From an uncultured Actinomycetes bacterium (GTDB taxonomy: Bacteria; Actinomycetota; Actinomycetes; Nanopelagicales; Nanopelagicaceae): a stretch of 64,000 nt of DNA. Below are positions 6,274 to 14,565 of this stretch, piece by piece (the first letter of the stretch is position 1; the number at the start of each line of letters is the position of its first letter). A model generated the notes under the pieces. It did not search any database, was not told the origin of the DNA, and saw only the letters and a list, made by a program, of their open reading frames with translations. A program made the position numbers and the translations under genes. The stretch is from positions 1 to 64,000 of the forward strand of contig CAIQNN010000040.1 of assembly GCA_903873185.1 (NCBI GenBank). Direction: 5' to 3'.

Positions 6274-7720
6274 CAGCTTCCGAGATGGGCCTGGCTGGCA
6301 CTTGATATTTCTTTCCAGACGGTGAGAGCCATTCACATGAGCCATCGGCGAAGCTTTCTAACTTCCAACCGCCATGAGTTTTTAAGCGATGATGACGTCG
6401 ACAAAGTAATCCGAGATTTTCAAGATTGGTACTTCCGCCCGATTCCCAAGGATCCGCGTGATCAATATCCGCTAGCCGACCTGGCTGGCGACAACCTGGG
6501 AATCGACAAGTGCGATCCCGGGCGAGTAGAAAATCAACTAGTGGTTGGGGTGGTTCGTAGATGAGCCGACCGTAATCAAGCAGCGCACCAGTTACTGGTT
6601 CGGTAATAAAACGGCGCCACTTTGCATCGGCAGCAAGTTCTCGTGCGACTGATGCTGGGATTGGTCCGAATCCGGCAAGCTGACCAGGATTTTCTGCCAA
6701 GCCGAGAGCGGTAGGCAGATCCATTGTGAGATTAAGCGTTACTGGGCGTCGATGATTTAGTGATTCGTCCGCGCTGGTTGCTAAGTAGTTAGTGGCAAAG
6801 AGCGTTAACGCATCAGCGCGGTAAGCGTCGATGGTTTTAAAAGTGGCCGAAGTTTCGCGAACCGTGTCAATGCCGTCCGCCGTTTCGCGAACCGTGTCAA
6901 TGCCGGCTGCCTTTTCTCGATCGTGCTCTTGAAACTTTCTGGCTAATTTATCAATGGCCAACATGATGGTTTGCGCATCAGGGGCCGGAAGTAGTGCGAC
7001 CAAGGTTGCCATGCCGTCCGCCTCAGGGTAAAGATTGACTCGGCGACAATCGCGAGCGTATTCGACTGCCTCTTCGAAGGCGGCAGGTGCAAGTTGGGCC
7101 AGTAAAGTCCTGACTTTGTTGGCAACTTGTGCGGGCGTATGAAATTCGGAATGTGCTAAAGCCTCGAGCTCGATCTGCTCGATCAAAATGGGATTGATTC
7201 CTTTGTCGATTGCGGCGGCGCTTTCGCGAGCGATGACGGTGGCGTGCGCGCTTGATATTTCGCCCGAAGCCAACGCTGAGCAAGTATTGGGCAAATTATT
7301 AACCAAAGTTCTTGCCACATCGATTCGAGATTGTGCGGTATTTCCGGATAAGCGAAGGGCAGCAGCTACTTCGTCACGTTCGGCTTCGTCCACTCCGGTC
7401 CATAGATTTTCTGCTTTGGTTGGTTCATCGCCCGCCACCGCGACGATCGCCCGTTGCAGGAGTTCATTGAGCCAAGCGCTTTGTTTCTCGAGAGCGCTTA
7501 AGTAATCAATTCTCCCGGTTCGGTTTAAATCAGCTGGGTCGATGGTAACGAGTTGATCCAAGACCTCGATTCCTGCCCTTTGATTCAATAGGGAGAGGAC
7601 AAATTTCTCCGACGTCTGAGCAGGGCTGGGCAGTTCGGAAAGGGAAGTGGCAGAGGAAATTGACGATGGCTCGGAATTGGGCCGTGAATGTCGAAGATCC
7701 TTGGCTACGTTTTGCAACAT
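6269..7720 (-). CDS. DUF222 and HNH endonuclease domain protein (13E12-repeat family)
   Basis: 483 residues. The first 300 or so are the helical DUF222 region found in the mycobacterial 13E12 repeat family. The C-terminus is an HNH nuclease: C405 and C410 in RTCRFPGC, DIDH at 418-421, GGSTNLENLGLLCRRHH with C440 and H443-H444. All metal and catalytic residues of the motif are present. Cellular role of this abundant actinobacterial family is not settled; it is often multicopy and suspected to be mobile. A longer frame extends upstream to 7882, but it runs through tandem repeats; GAGGATA ahead of the ATG at 7720 fixes the start. A 10-residue duplication (GIDTVRET twice) comes from a 30-bp DNA repeat near 6851-6905. 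Confidence 0.88.
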   Translation of the reverse strand: MLQNVAKDLRHSRPNSEPSSISSATSLSELPSPAQTSEKFVLSLLNQRAGIEVLDQLVTIDPADLNRTGRIDYLSALEKQSAWLNELLQRAIVAVAGDEPTKAENLWTGVDEAERDEVAAALRLSGNTAQSRIDVARTLVNNLPNTCSALASGEISSAHATVIARESAAAIDKGINPILIEQIELEALAHSEFHTPAQVANKVRTLLAQLAPAAFEEAVEYARDCRRVNLYPEADGMATLVALLPAPDAQTIMLAIDKLARKFQEHDREKAAGIDTVRETADGIDTVRETSATFKTIDAYRADALTLFATNYLATSADESLNHRRPVTLNLTMDLPTALGLAENPGQLAGFGPIPASVARELAADAKWRRFITEPVTGALLDYGRLIYEPPQPLVDFLLARDRTCRFPGCRQPGRLADIDHADPWESGGSTNLENLGLLCRRHHRLKTHGGWKLESFADGSCEWLSPSGKKYQVPARPISEAV

Positions 7721-8000
7721 GGGAATATCCTCGAAGGTAGCGCCGACATTTCTAGGAAATTGATGGAATGGGTTGTGGATAGCGCAGATCTTGGGAAGGT
7801 CTCCCTGAATTTCGCTGGTGGCTGGAAGTAAGGCGTGGCAGGAAGCAAAAGGCGGCAGGAAGCAAAAGGCGGCAGGAAGCAAAAGGCGGCAGGAAGCAAA
7901 AGGCGGCTGAAAGTAAGGCGTGGCAGGACGGGTACCGCCGCCGAATCGTGGCGAACCGCAGCAGCTGGCCCCTGGAATAGAAATTCGCCCCAGAAGGTTC
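7721..8000. other. Divergent intergenic region between HNH gene and pirin
   Basis: Contains array F (7824-7925) and, at its right end, the pirin promoter. The frame seen across the array on the minus strand is hydrophobic and Cys-rich only because of the repeat and has no ribosome-binding site; not a gene. A promoter for the HNH gene was not identified. Confidence 0.6.
7824..7925. repeat. Tandem repeat array F, 17-bp unit, 6 copies
   Basis: Four near-identical copies of GGAAGCAAAAGGCGGCA (7841-7908) flanked on each side by one diverged copy that reads GGAAGTAAGGCGTGGCA or close to it. The outer copies match each other better than the inner ones, suggesting the inner unit was amplified inside an older pair. 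Lies upstream of the HNH gene. Confidence 0.93.
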
Positions 8001-8031
8001 TATACTCTGAGTAGTTGAAAGTTCAACTACT
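8001..8031 (+). promoter_or_regulatory. Pirin/OYE promoter with perfect operator palindrome
   Basis: TATACT (8001-8006) is a good -10; a weak -35 TAGAAA lies at 7978-7983. Directly downstream, over the expected start point, is AGTAGTTGAA (8010-8019), a two-base AG spacer, then TTCAACTACT (8022-8031): a perfect 10-bp inverted repeat. Its core GTTGAA-NN-TTCAAC is the same as in the yceI promoter. A repressor bound here would block initiation. Confidence 0.75.
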
Positions 8032-8063
8032 CGTTGAGCCCATCTGATTGAAAGAGGAAGCAA

Positions 8064-9086
8064 ATGCCAGCAGTAACCGCCAGTGATATCACTATCTTGC
8101 CGCGCGTCGTTGCCGATCCAAGTGCCCGTGCTCGTCGAGTAAAGAAGATCACCACCGCACCTCAAGGTTACGAAGGCGAAGGCTTCCCAGTTCGTCGAGC
8201 ATTTGCCGGCGTACCAATGGAGGAGCTCGATCCCTTTATCCACCTGGACCAAATGGGTGAAGTCGAATACGCCCCGGGCGAACCAAAGGGCACGCCTTGG
8301 CACCCTCATCGTGGTTTTGAAACCGTTACCTACATAATCGATGGCATCTTCGATCACAAAGATAATCATGGCGGCGGCGGAACAATCACCAATGGCGATA
8401 CGCAATGGATGACCGCAGGTGCTGGAATTTTGCACATCGAAACGCCACCCGAGCATCTCGTAATGAGCGGAGGTCTCTTTCATGGCTTCCAACTTTGGGT
8501 GAACTTGCCAGCCGCAAAGAAATGGTCGAAGCCGGCTTATCAAGATCTTCGAGCGAGCGATGTCGTACTCCTCTCTTCATTCGATGGCGGCGCACTTATT
8601 CGAGTCATCGCAGGTGAAGTTGCTGGTCATCAAGGTCCAGGCTCAACCCAGACGCCAATCACTTTGGTTCACGCAACCTTGCAACCAGGCGCTGAACTCC
8701 GATTGCCTTGGAACCCCGACTACAACGCCTTGGTTTACACATTGGCTGGCCGTGGAACTGTTGGCGAAGATCGCCAGCCAGTACACACGGGTCAACTTTC
8801 CGTGATGGTCGATGGCGGCGTTCTTGTTATGCGCGCCGATCAAACCCAAGAGTCGCGCTCGCCAGAGATGGACGTTCTGATTCTTGGCGGCGAACCGATT
8901 CGCGAAAGCGTTGCTTGGATGGGGCCCTTCGTAATGAACACTAAAGCTGAAGTTCTACAAGCTTTCGAAGATTTCCAAAAAGGAAAGCTTGGAACCATTC
9001 CAGTTGAGCATGTGGCTGCAGAACCAACTGCACCAGCAAATATCTTGGATGTGCACGGAGCACCGACTGATCTCCAAGAAGGCTAA
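8064..9086 (+). CDS. Pirin family protein
   Basis: Cupin-fold iron protein; characterised members act as quercetin 2,3-dioxygenases or redox-sensing co-regulators. 340 residues, somewhat longer than typical (about 290-320). The N-terminal cupin holds WHPHRGFETVTY (His80, His82) and GILHIETP (His124, Glu126), the four metal ligands in family positions. The C-terminal cupin runs from about 195 to 290. AAGAGGAAG lies 5 nt before the ATG. Followed after 90 bp by an Old Yellow Enzyme with no strong terminator between, so probably one transcript under the GTTGAA/TTCAAC operator. Substrate is unknown; a role in handling quinones or phenolic electrophiles is inferred from context. Confidence 0.93.
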   Translation: MPAVTASDITILPRVVADPSARARRVKKITTAPQGYEGEGFPVRRAFAGVPMEELDPFIHLDQMGEVEYAPGEPKGTPWHPHRGFETVTYIIDGIFDHKDNHGGGGTITNGDTQWMTAGAGILHIETPPEHLVMSGGLFHGFQLWVNLPAAKKWSKPAYQDLRASDVVLLSSFDGGALIRVIAGEVAGHQGPGSTQTPITLVHATLQPGAELRLPWNPDYNALVYTLAGRGTVGEDRQPVHTGQLSVMVDGGVLVMRADQTQESRSPEMDVLILGGEPIRESVAWMGPFVMNTKAEVLQAFEDFQKGKLGTIPVEHVAAEPTAPANILDVHGAPTDLQEG

Positions 9087-9176
9087 TCGAAAGCGCCGCC
9101 AGCACCTAGATGAAGTGAGATTGCTTGCTTCATCGTTCCTAATAACTTCACACTTTGAATCCTAGAAAGGCTTCCC

Positions 9177-10241
9177 TTGACCGTACATCTCTTTGATCCA
9201 ATCACAATTCGCGGTACCGAATTTTCCAATCGCGTCTGGGTAAGCCCTATGTGCCAATACTCGGCCAAAGATGGCATCGTCGGCGCATGGCACCAGGTTC
9301 ACTTGGGTTCCTTCGCTACTGGTGGTGCTGGATTGATCATCGCTGAAGCCACCGGTGTAGTTCCCGAAGGCCGAATCTCTATCGGTTGCCCGGGTCTATA
9401 CAACGATGAACAAGTTAAGGCTTGGAAAGTTATAACGGAATTCGCGCATGCAATGGGCACAAAGATTGGAATTCAATTAGCGCATGCTGGTCGCAAAGGT
9501 GGCACCACAATTCCTGGTTCCGATCATCTTATGGCCACCGCAGCTGAAGGTGGTTGGACTCCTGTAGCGCCATCGGCAATTGCCTTTGAGGGTTATCCCA
9601 CCCCACATGAATTAACGGTCGCAGAAATAAAGGCATTGGTCACGGCGTGGGCGCAGTCCGCAACCCGAGCGATCGCAGCAGGTTTCGACGTGCTAGAAAT
9701 TCACGCCGCGCATGGCTATTTGCTTCACGAGTTCTACTCCCCACTTTCAAACACGCGTACTGATGAATACGGTGGCTCGTTTGAAAACCGAACTCGCTTC
9801 TTAAAGGAAATCGTCGTCGCAGTTCGCGAAGTCATCCCAACTTCAATGCCGCTATTCGTGCGAATCTCGGCTTCTGACTGGACCGAAGGTGGCTGGACGA
9901 TCGAAGAGTCGGTGAAATTAGCACCCGAACTCATCTCCCTAGGTGCCGACTTAATCGATACTTCAAGCGGTGGCAACGTTCATAACGCAAAGATAACTCC
10001 CGGACCTGGCTACCAAGTTCACTTTTCCGAAGCGATCAAAACTCAAGGCGGAGTCACTACTTCTGTAGTTGGCATGATCACTGATCCACTTCAAGCCGAA
10101 GAAATTATCGCCTCCGGTCAAGCAGATGCCGTGATGTTGGCCCGCCAATTCCTTCGCAACCCGCGCTGGCCATTACATGCTGCGAAAGTCTTGGGCCAAG
10201 AAGTTAAGTGGCAACCACAACTTATTCGCGCCAAGAACTAA
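9177..10241 (+). CDS. NADH:flavin oxidoreductase, Old Yellow Enzyme family (YqjM-type)
   Basis: FMN-dependent ene-reductase that reduces activated C=C bonds in enals, enones and quinones with NAD(P)H. 354 residues, TIM barrel. Cys26 and Tyr28 in PMCQYSA are at the same numbers as the key residues of Bacillus YqjM, marking the thermophilic-like subclass. The substrate-binding pair His176/His179 is in EIHAAHGYLLHEF. TTG start with GAAAGG six bases before it. A 7-bp hairpin (9109-9115 with 9128-9134) lies in the spacer after pirin but has no T-run. Ended by a strong terminator at 10289. Likely detoxifies electrophiles alongside pirin. Confidence 0.93.
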   Translation: MTVHLFDPITIRGTEFSNRVWVSPMCQYSAKDGIVGAWHQVHLGSFATGGAGLIIAEATGVVPEGRISIGCPGLYNDEQVKAWKVITEFAHAMGTKIGIQLAHAGRKGGTTIPGSDHLMATAAEGGWTPVAPSAIAFEGYPTPHELTVAEIKALVTAWAQSATRAIAAGFDVLEIHAAHGYLLHEFYSPLSNTRTDEYGGSFENRTRFLKEIVVAVREVIPTSMPLFVRISASDWTEGGWTIEESVKLAPELISLGADLIDTSSGGNVHNAKITPGPGYQVHFSEAIKTQGGVTTSVVGMITDPLQAEEIIASGQADAVMLARQFLRNPRWPLHAAKVLGQEVKWQPQLIRAKN

Positions 10242-10288
10242 AAACTCGCAAATTAACGAAGGTTCCTGACGGAAACATCTGAGCACGA

Positions 10289-10320
10289 AATAGCCCCGCT
10301 GAATCACCAGCGGGGCTATT
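10289..10320. terminator. Bidirectional intrinsic terminator
   Basis: AATAGCCCCGCTG (10289-10301) and CAGCGGGGCTATT (10308-10320) form a 13-bp perfect stem with a 6-nt loop; the A/T ends give T-rich tails on both strands. It separates the OYE gene (+) from pntB (-), which converge. Confidence 0.93.
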
Positions 10321-10331
10321 TAAGTTTGGTA

Positions 10332-11726
10332 CTAGAGCGCCTTTAGTGCACTAACTACCTTGGTCAACGAATCCTTAGCGTCACCGAAGAGCAGGGTGGT
10401 CTTTGGATCGTAGAGCAGTTCGTTTTCGATACCAGCGAATCCTGGACGCATTGAGCGCTTCAGGAAGATGACGTTTCCAGCTTCGGCAACATCCAAGATT
10501 GGCATGCCATAAATTGGGCAACCAGGCGTGGTCTTTGCTGCTGGGTTAACAACATCGTTTGCGCCGACTACGAGAACGACATCGGTCTGTGGGAAGGTCG
10601 GGTTGACCTCATCCATTTCAACCAATTGCTCGTAAGGCACACTGGCTTCGGCCAAGAGCACGTTCATATGTCCTGGCATGCGACCGGCAACTGGGTGGAT
10701 GCCATAAGCAACATCGACTCCCTTTGCGGCCAACAGATCGGCAAGTTCGCGAACGGTGTGCTGAGCTTGCGCAACAGCCAAACCAAAGCCCGGAACAATT
10801 ACAACGCGCTGGGCATAGTTGAGCAAGATTGCAACGTCATCTGGTGAGCCAGATTTAACGGAGCGAGCCTCACCCGCAGCAGATACTTCTTGTGGCTTGG
10901 CAGTGAAGGCGCCGAAGAGGGTTCCAAAGAGCGAACGGCCCATCGCAGCGGCCATCAAGCGGGTCAAGATTGTTCCTGATGCGCCAACCAAAGTACCGGC
11001 AACGATCAAAAGGGTTGATTGAAGTACGTAACCGCTAGCAGCAACTGTGAGACCCGTGAAGGCGTTCAACAGCGAGATAACGATTGGGACGTCGGCCCCG
11101 CCAACAGGCAGCACGAACAAAATACCGAAGAGCAGAGCGAGTCCACCCATGACAAGCAGTGGCGTATTTCCACCGGATGCAATTACCCAACCACCAGTAC
11201 CCAGAACTCCAGCGAGGGTGGCTGCGATTACGAAGCGACCGCCAGGGAATACAACTGGGCGAGTTGTCATTAGTTCTTGCAGCTTCATGAAGGTAATGAC
11301 CGAACCGGAGAACGAAGTACATCCCACGATTACAGTGAAGACCGTTGCAACTAAGTTAGCGGCAGATGGCTTTCCATCTTTGCTCAAGTTTAGATATTCA
11401 ACGGTTGCTACCAGCGCAGCTGCGCCACCACCAACACCGTTGAAGAGTGCAACAAGTTGTGGCATCTGAGTCATTTGAATCTTGCGTGCGGCTGGAACGC
11501 CAACCAAGACACCGAAGGCAATTGCTGCCAAAATCAAGATGGTGTTGTGGTGGGACTGGCCGGCAGCCTTAGGGGCGAAGAAAACTACGATCGTTGCGAT
11601 TGTGGCGCCAGCGGCACCAATCAAGTTACCCCGACGAGCGGTCTTCGGAGTTGAAAGACCTTTCAGCGCCAAGATGAAGCAGACGGCGGAAGCTAAACCT
11701 AAGAGATCGTAAATGTTTTGATTCAC
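10332..11726 (-). CDS. pntB: NAD(P) transhydrogenase subunit beta
   Basis: Membrane subunit of proton-translocating transhydrogenase, which transfers hydride from NADH to NADP+ at the cost of proton-motive force. 464 residues: about eight or nine membrane helices in residues 1-265, then the NADP(H)-binding domain III with GYGLA-like GFGLAVAQAQ, HPVAGRMPGHMNVLLAEA and GANDVVNPAA stretches. GTG start overlaps the preceding gene stop in GTGA, with a strong AAGGAGGT site upstream. Third gene of a pntAA-pntAB-pntB operon. NADPH supply would serve the neighbouring OYE, though no shared regulation is seen. Confidence 0.96.
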   Translation of the reverse strand: MNQNIYDLLGLASAVCFILALKGLSTPKTARRGNLIGAAGATIATIVVFFAPKAAGQSHHNTILILAAIAFGVLVGVPAARKIQMTQMPQLVALFNGVGGGAAALVATVEYLNLSKDGKPSAANLVATVFTVIVGCTSFSGSVITFMKLQELMTTRPVVFPGGRFVIAATLAGVLGTGGWVIASGGNTPLLVMGGLALLFGILFVLPVGGADVPIVISLLNAFTGLTVAASGYVLQSTLLIVAGTLVGASGTILTRLMAAAMGRSLFGTLFGAFTAKPQEVSAAGEARSVKSGSPDDVAILLNYAQRVVIVPGFGLAVAQAQHTVRELADLLAAKGVDVAYGIHPVAGRMPGHMNVLLAEASVPYEQLVEMDEVNPTFPQTDVVLVVGANDVVNPAAKTTPGCPIYGMPILDVAEAGNVIFLKRSMRPGFAGIENELLYDPKTTLLFGDAKDSLTKVVSALKAL

Positions 11727-12034
11727 TTTGCGACCTCCTTAGATGCTTTAGGAGTCTTTGGCTTGCCCTTAAACATCTCCAACATTCGGTCAGTGACAAC
11801 AAAGCCACCAACCATGTTGATAGTTGCAAGGACAACCGCCACGATTGAAAGCGTGGTCTCGAGGCCGCTAGTTGCGTTATCGGCAACAATGATTGCGCCG
11901 ACAAGAATAATTCCGTGGATCGCATTTGCGCCGGACATTAAAGGAGTGTGCAAGGTCGTGGAGACCTTAGAAACCACTTCGAATCCCACAAAGATCGCGA
12001 GAAGGAAGATGGTAAGAACCGCCATAGTTGTCAT
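11723..12034 (-). CDS. pntAB: NAD(P) transhydrogenase subunit alpha, membrane part
   Basis: 103 residues with three to four membrane helices (about 4-24, 37-55, 60-82) and a Lys-rich cytosolic tail. Corresponds to the C-terminal membrane domain of single-chain PntA; in Actinobacteria and alphaproteobacteria it is a separate subunit. The segment HTPLMSGANAIHGIILVGAI is characteristic. Only 2 nt separate it from the upstream pntAA stop, and it overlaps pntB by 4 nt, so the three are translated as a unit. Start ATG at 12034 follows GGAAAGAAG. Confidence 0.95.
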   Translation of the reverse strand: MTTMAVLTIFLLAIFVGFEVVSKVSTTLHTPLMSGANAIHGIILVGAIIVADNATSGLETTLSIVAVVLATINMVGGFVVTDRMLEMFKGKPKTPKASKEVAK

Positions 12035-12036
12035 GG

Positions 12037-13167
12037 TTACTTCTTTCCTTCCGGCGTTCTACGAGCGCCATTCATAGTGAGCGTTGCCGCATCAATAATT
12101 TCATCAGCGAAATCAGGAATGACCTCACCGGTTGGCTTGCCATCGACTGATTTAGTCATCAAGAGCAATAGGTTTACGACGTTTCGAGAGAAGAGCATCG
12201 AAGCGTGGTACGGCAGCTGGCTAGGGACATCTTTTCCGCCCCATTGGCTGACGCCATTTGCGGTCATAGTGATTTCACCAGCAACTGATCCTTCAACGTT
12301 GCCACCGGTTTCAGCAGCGAGGTCGACGATTACTGCGCCGGACTTCATCGCGGCAACCATTTCGGCGGTTACCAATCGTGGCGCTGGGCGACCAGGTACG
12401 GCTGCAGTAGTAATAAGGACATCAGCATTTGCAATGTATGGCGTCAAAAGTTCGCGTTGCTTGGCTGCTCGATCTTCAGTCATCTCGCGGGCGTAACCGC
12501 CACTACCTTCGAGTGCTTCTAATTCAAGGCTAATGAATTTGGCACCCATTGATTTAACTTCGTCAGCAGATGATGGTCGAACGTCATACGCGCTAACAAC
12601 AGCACCTAAACGCTTTGCCGTTGCAATTGCCTGCAGACCAGCGACGCCAGCTCCGAGAACTACAACTTGAGCCGGAGTAACCGTTCCAGCTGCAGTCATG
12701 AGAAGTGGGAAGAAGCGAGGCGAAAGTTCAGCGGCAACGAGCGTTGCGCGATAACCGGCACAAAGTGCTTGCGATGTAAGAGCATCCATGGATTGTGCGC
12801 GCGAGATTCGTGGCACTAATTCCAACGAGATCGCGGTTACGCCGGCGCTTGCGGCGGCATCGATTGAATCAACGGAAGTTGTAGGGGATAGGAAGGAGAT
12901 GGTGATGGCGCCTTTTTTCAAAGTGCGCATCTGATCCGGAGTCAGGGGCGAAACTGAAGCTACAACATCAGCGTTGGCGAGAACATCGCCAGTTTTGATG
13001 GTGGCACCAGCTTGCGCAAATTGTTCATCGGAGAATTGGGCTGAAAGACCAGCGCCAGATTCGATGACAACTTCTAGACCTGCTCGAGTAAGTTTTGAAA
13101 TAATGTCCGGAACTAGGGCGACACGCTTCTCGCCCGGCCGGATCTCTTTAGCTACAGCAATCAACAT
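12037..13167 (-). CDS. pntAA: NAD(P) transhydrogenase subunit alpha, NAD-binding part
   Basis: Cytosolic NAD(H)-binding domain I, 376 residues, related to alanine dehydrogenase. The N-terminus MLIAVAKEIRPGEKRVALVP is typical. Rossmann motif VVVLGAGVAGLQAIATAKRLGA about 164-185, followed by YDVRPSSADEVKSMGAKF. A longer frame begins 13 codons upstream, but it adds a Cys/Arg-rich stretch foreign to the family, and TATACC lies 8 nt before the ATG at 13167, fitting a leaderless start. First gene of the transhydrogenase operon. Confidence 0.95.
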   Translation of the reverse strand: MLIAVAKEIRPGEKRVALVPDIISKLTRAGLEVVIESGAGLSAQFSDEQFAQAGATIKTGDVLANADVVASVSPLTPDQMRTLKKGAITISFLSPTTSVDSIDAAASAGVTAISLELVPRISRAQSMDALTSQALCAGYRATLVAAELSPRFFPLLMTAAGTVTPAQVVVLGAGVAGLQAIATAKRLGAVVSAYDVRPSSADEVKSMGAKFISLELEALEGSGGYAREMTEDRAAKQRELLTPYIANADVLITTAAVPGRPAPRLVTAEMVAAMKSGAVIVDLAAETGGNVEGSVAGEITMTANGVSQWGGKDVPSQLPYHASMLFSRNVVNLLLLMTKSVDGKPTGEVIPDFADEIIDAATLTMNGARRTPEGKK

Positions 13168-13181
13168 GCGGCAACGGTATA
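13168..13181 (-). promoter_or_regulatory. Leaderless-type promoter of pntAA operon
   Basis: On the minus strand TATACC (13181-13176) is eight bases before the pntAA ATG. A TTGGCA occurs about 19 bp further upstream as a possible -35. No Shine-Dalgarno is present. Confidence 0.55.
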
Positions 13182-13253
13182 GGCAGAGGAAGGCATTTTC
13201 TGCCAACCTAGGTGTGAATTGCCTCTAAATGGCGGGCAAACTGGCGAATTTCA

Positions 13254-14204
13254 CTAACTTAGTAGTGCTGACCCTTGGAGTTCGCCTCGAGTGAGGTGGT
13301 ACAAAATTGCTTGGATCGTGGTTCGGCGATGGTAAGCCTCGCGCCAGATATGGGAGCGGGGACCGTCGATGACCTCAGCGCTGACCTCCTCGCCGCGGTG
13401 AGCGGGCAGGCAGTGCATGAAGATGCCATCGGGTGCGGTGAGCGCCATCAATTCATTGGTTACCTTGAAAGGCGACAGCGCCTTTAATTTTGCGGTTCGC
13501 TCGGATTCGGGATCACCCATAGACATCCAAACATCGGTATAGAGCACGCTCGAGCCTTTAGCCGCAGCTTCTGGATCATGGAGCACTTCAACTTTGCCAC
13601 CAGTCTTGGCTGCAATGCGCTCCGCTGTTGCAACTGCAGCGGGATCCGGTGCCCAATCTCCGCTTGGGGTAGCTGCCACCACGTGAGCTCCGAGGATCGC
13701 CCCCATCGTCAACCAGGCATGAGCCATATTGTTGCCATCGCCAATATAGGTGAACTTGCGCCCCGAAACATCAGCGCCGAAAACTTCGCGAATAGTCAAC
13801 CAATCGGCCAGAAGTTGGGTTGGGTGATCAGAATCGGTTAGCCCATTAATAATAGGAATAGTTGCGTGCCGGCCAAGCTCATCGACATCGGCTTGCGCGA
13901 AGGTGCGAACGATCATCGCGCTAGCGAAACCACTGATTACGCGCGCGGTATCGGCGATGGTTTCGCCTCTTCCGATTTGAAGTTCATCGCCGCGAATAAA
14001 GATAGGTGTGCCACCCAGATGGGCGACCGCAGTTTCAGATGCCAACCGGGTTCTGGTTGAAGGTTTGGTCATATAAATCGCAACCGTGCGATGGGCAAGG
14101 GCAGCAACCGACCGGAGCGGGTTCTTGGCAAAATCGGCAGCGGTATCAAGGAGCAGATCAATGTCGGCTCGGCTGAGATCTTCGGTACGAAGGAGATCTT
14201 TCAT
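13254..14204 (-). CDS. argF: Ornithine carbamoyltransferase
   Basis: Catalyses ornithine plus carbamoyl phosphate to citrulline in arginine biosynthesis; cytosolic trimer. 316 residues. The carbamoyl-phosphate site STRTR is at 49-53, the ornithine-side motif SDHPTQLLADW near 143-153, and HCLPAHRGEEV near 263-273, which separate it from aspartate transcarbamoylase. It stands alone here, not in an argCJBDFRGH cluster. Divergent from the DUF3039 gene with 41 bp between the starts; an extended CACACT lies six bases before the ATG and may be the -10. Confidence 0.95.
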   Translation of the reverse strand: MKDLLRTEDLSRADIDLLLDTAADFAKNPLRSVAALAHRTVAIYMTKPSTRTRLASETAVAHLGGTPIFIRGDELQIGRGETIADTARVISGFASAMIVRTFAQADVDELGRHATIPIINGLTDSDHPTQLLADWLTIREVFGADVSGRKFTYIGDGNNMAHAWLTMGAILGAHVVAATPSGDWAPDPAAVATAERIAAKTGGKVEVLHDPEAAAKGSSVLYTDVWMSMGDPESERTAKLKALSPFKVTNELMALTAPDGIFMHCLPAHRGEEVSAEVIDGPRSHIWREAYHRRTTIQAILYHLTRGELQGSALLS

Positions 14205-14233
14205 TGGGCAAGTGTGGCAGATGCACCTTCTAG

Positions 14234-14245
14234 TAGGCTAACGAT
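14234..14245 (+). promoter_or_regulatory. Leaderless-type promoter of DUF3039 gene
   Basis: TAGGCT at 14234-14239, six bases (AACGAT), then ATG. The same TAGGCT-N6-ATG layout occurs at glyA and pduO. No Shine-Dalgarno. Confidence 0.6.
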
Positions 14246-14518
14246 ATGGGCATCTTCACGCGCAAACCGGGGCCTGGCCAAATTACCGAAGAGAAGTTCT
14301 CCGACCTGCTGGTCGAAGAAGAGCTGCTCTCCAATGAGAATGGTGATCACGAGCGCTTCGCCCATTATGTTCGTAAAGAGAAGATCGTTGAATCAGCGGT
14401 TACTGGCAAGCCAGTTAAGGCGCTTTGTGGCAAGAAATGGGTCCCCAGCCGAGATCCGGAAAAATTTCCGATTTGCCCCACCTGCAAGAGCATTTATGAA
14501 GGATTAAAGAAGGAATAA
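14246..14518 (+). CDS. DUF3039 family protein, probable zinc-binding
   Basis: 90 residues, a small conserved actinobacterial protein of unknown function. Cys61 in LCGKKW and the pair Cys77/Cys80 in CPTC, with His35 or His40, could bind one zinc ion. The N-terminal half is acidic (EEKFSDLLVEEELLSNENGD) and the C-terminal end basic. Followed after 47 bp by the GH18 gene, which has its own leaderless promoter. Confidence 0.88.
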   Translation: MGIFTRKPGPGQITEEKFSDLLVEEELLSNENGDHERFAHYVRKEKIVESAVTGKPVKALCGKKWVPSRDPEKFPICPTCKSIYEGLKKE

Positions 14519-14552
14519 CTCCTAATGTCAGGCCTTTCTAGGCTTGAGGCGT

Positions 14553-14565
14553 TACCCTAAAAATC
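14553..14565 (+). promoter_or_regulatory. Leaderless-type promoter of GH18 gene
   Basis: TACCCT at 14553-14558, seven bases, then ATG. No Shine-Dalgarno sequence in the gap. Confidence 0.5.

Noticed and set aside
7721-7882. N-terminal extension of the DUF222/HNH protein and a second frame to 8543
   Set aside because: The extension is repeat-derived; the internal ATG at 7720 has a good ribosome site. The longer frame lies antisense to pirin.
9109-9134. Terminator between pirin and OYE
   Set aside because: The 7-bp hairpin has a 12-nt loop and no T-run; the two genes are more likely co-transcribed.
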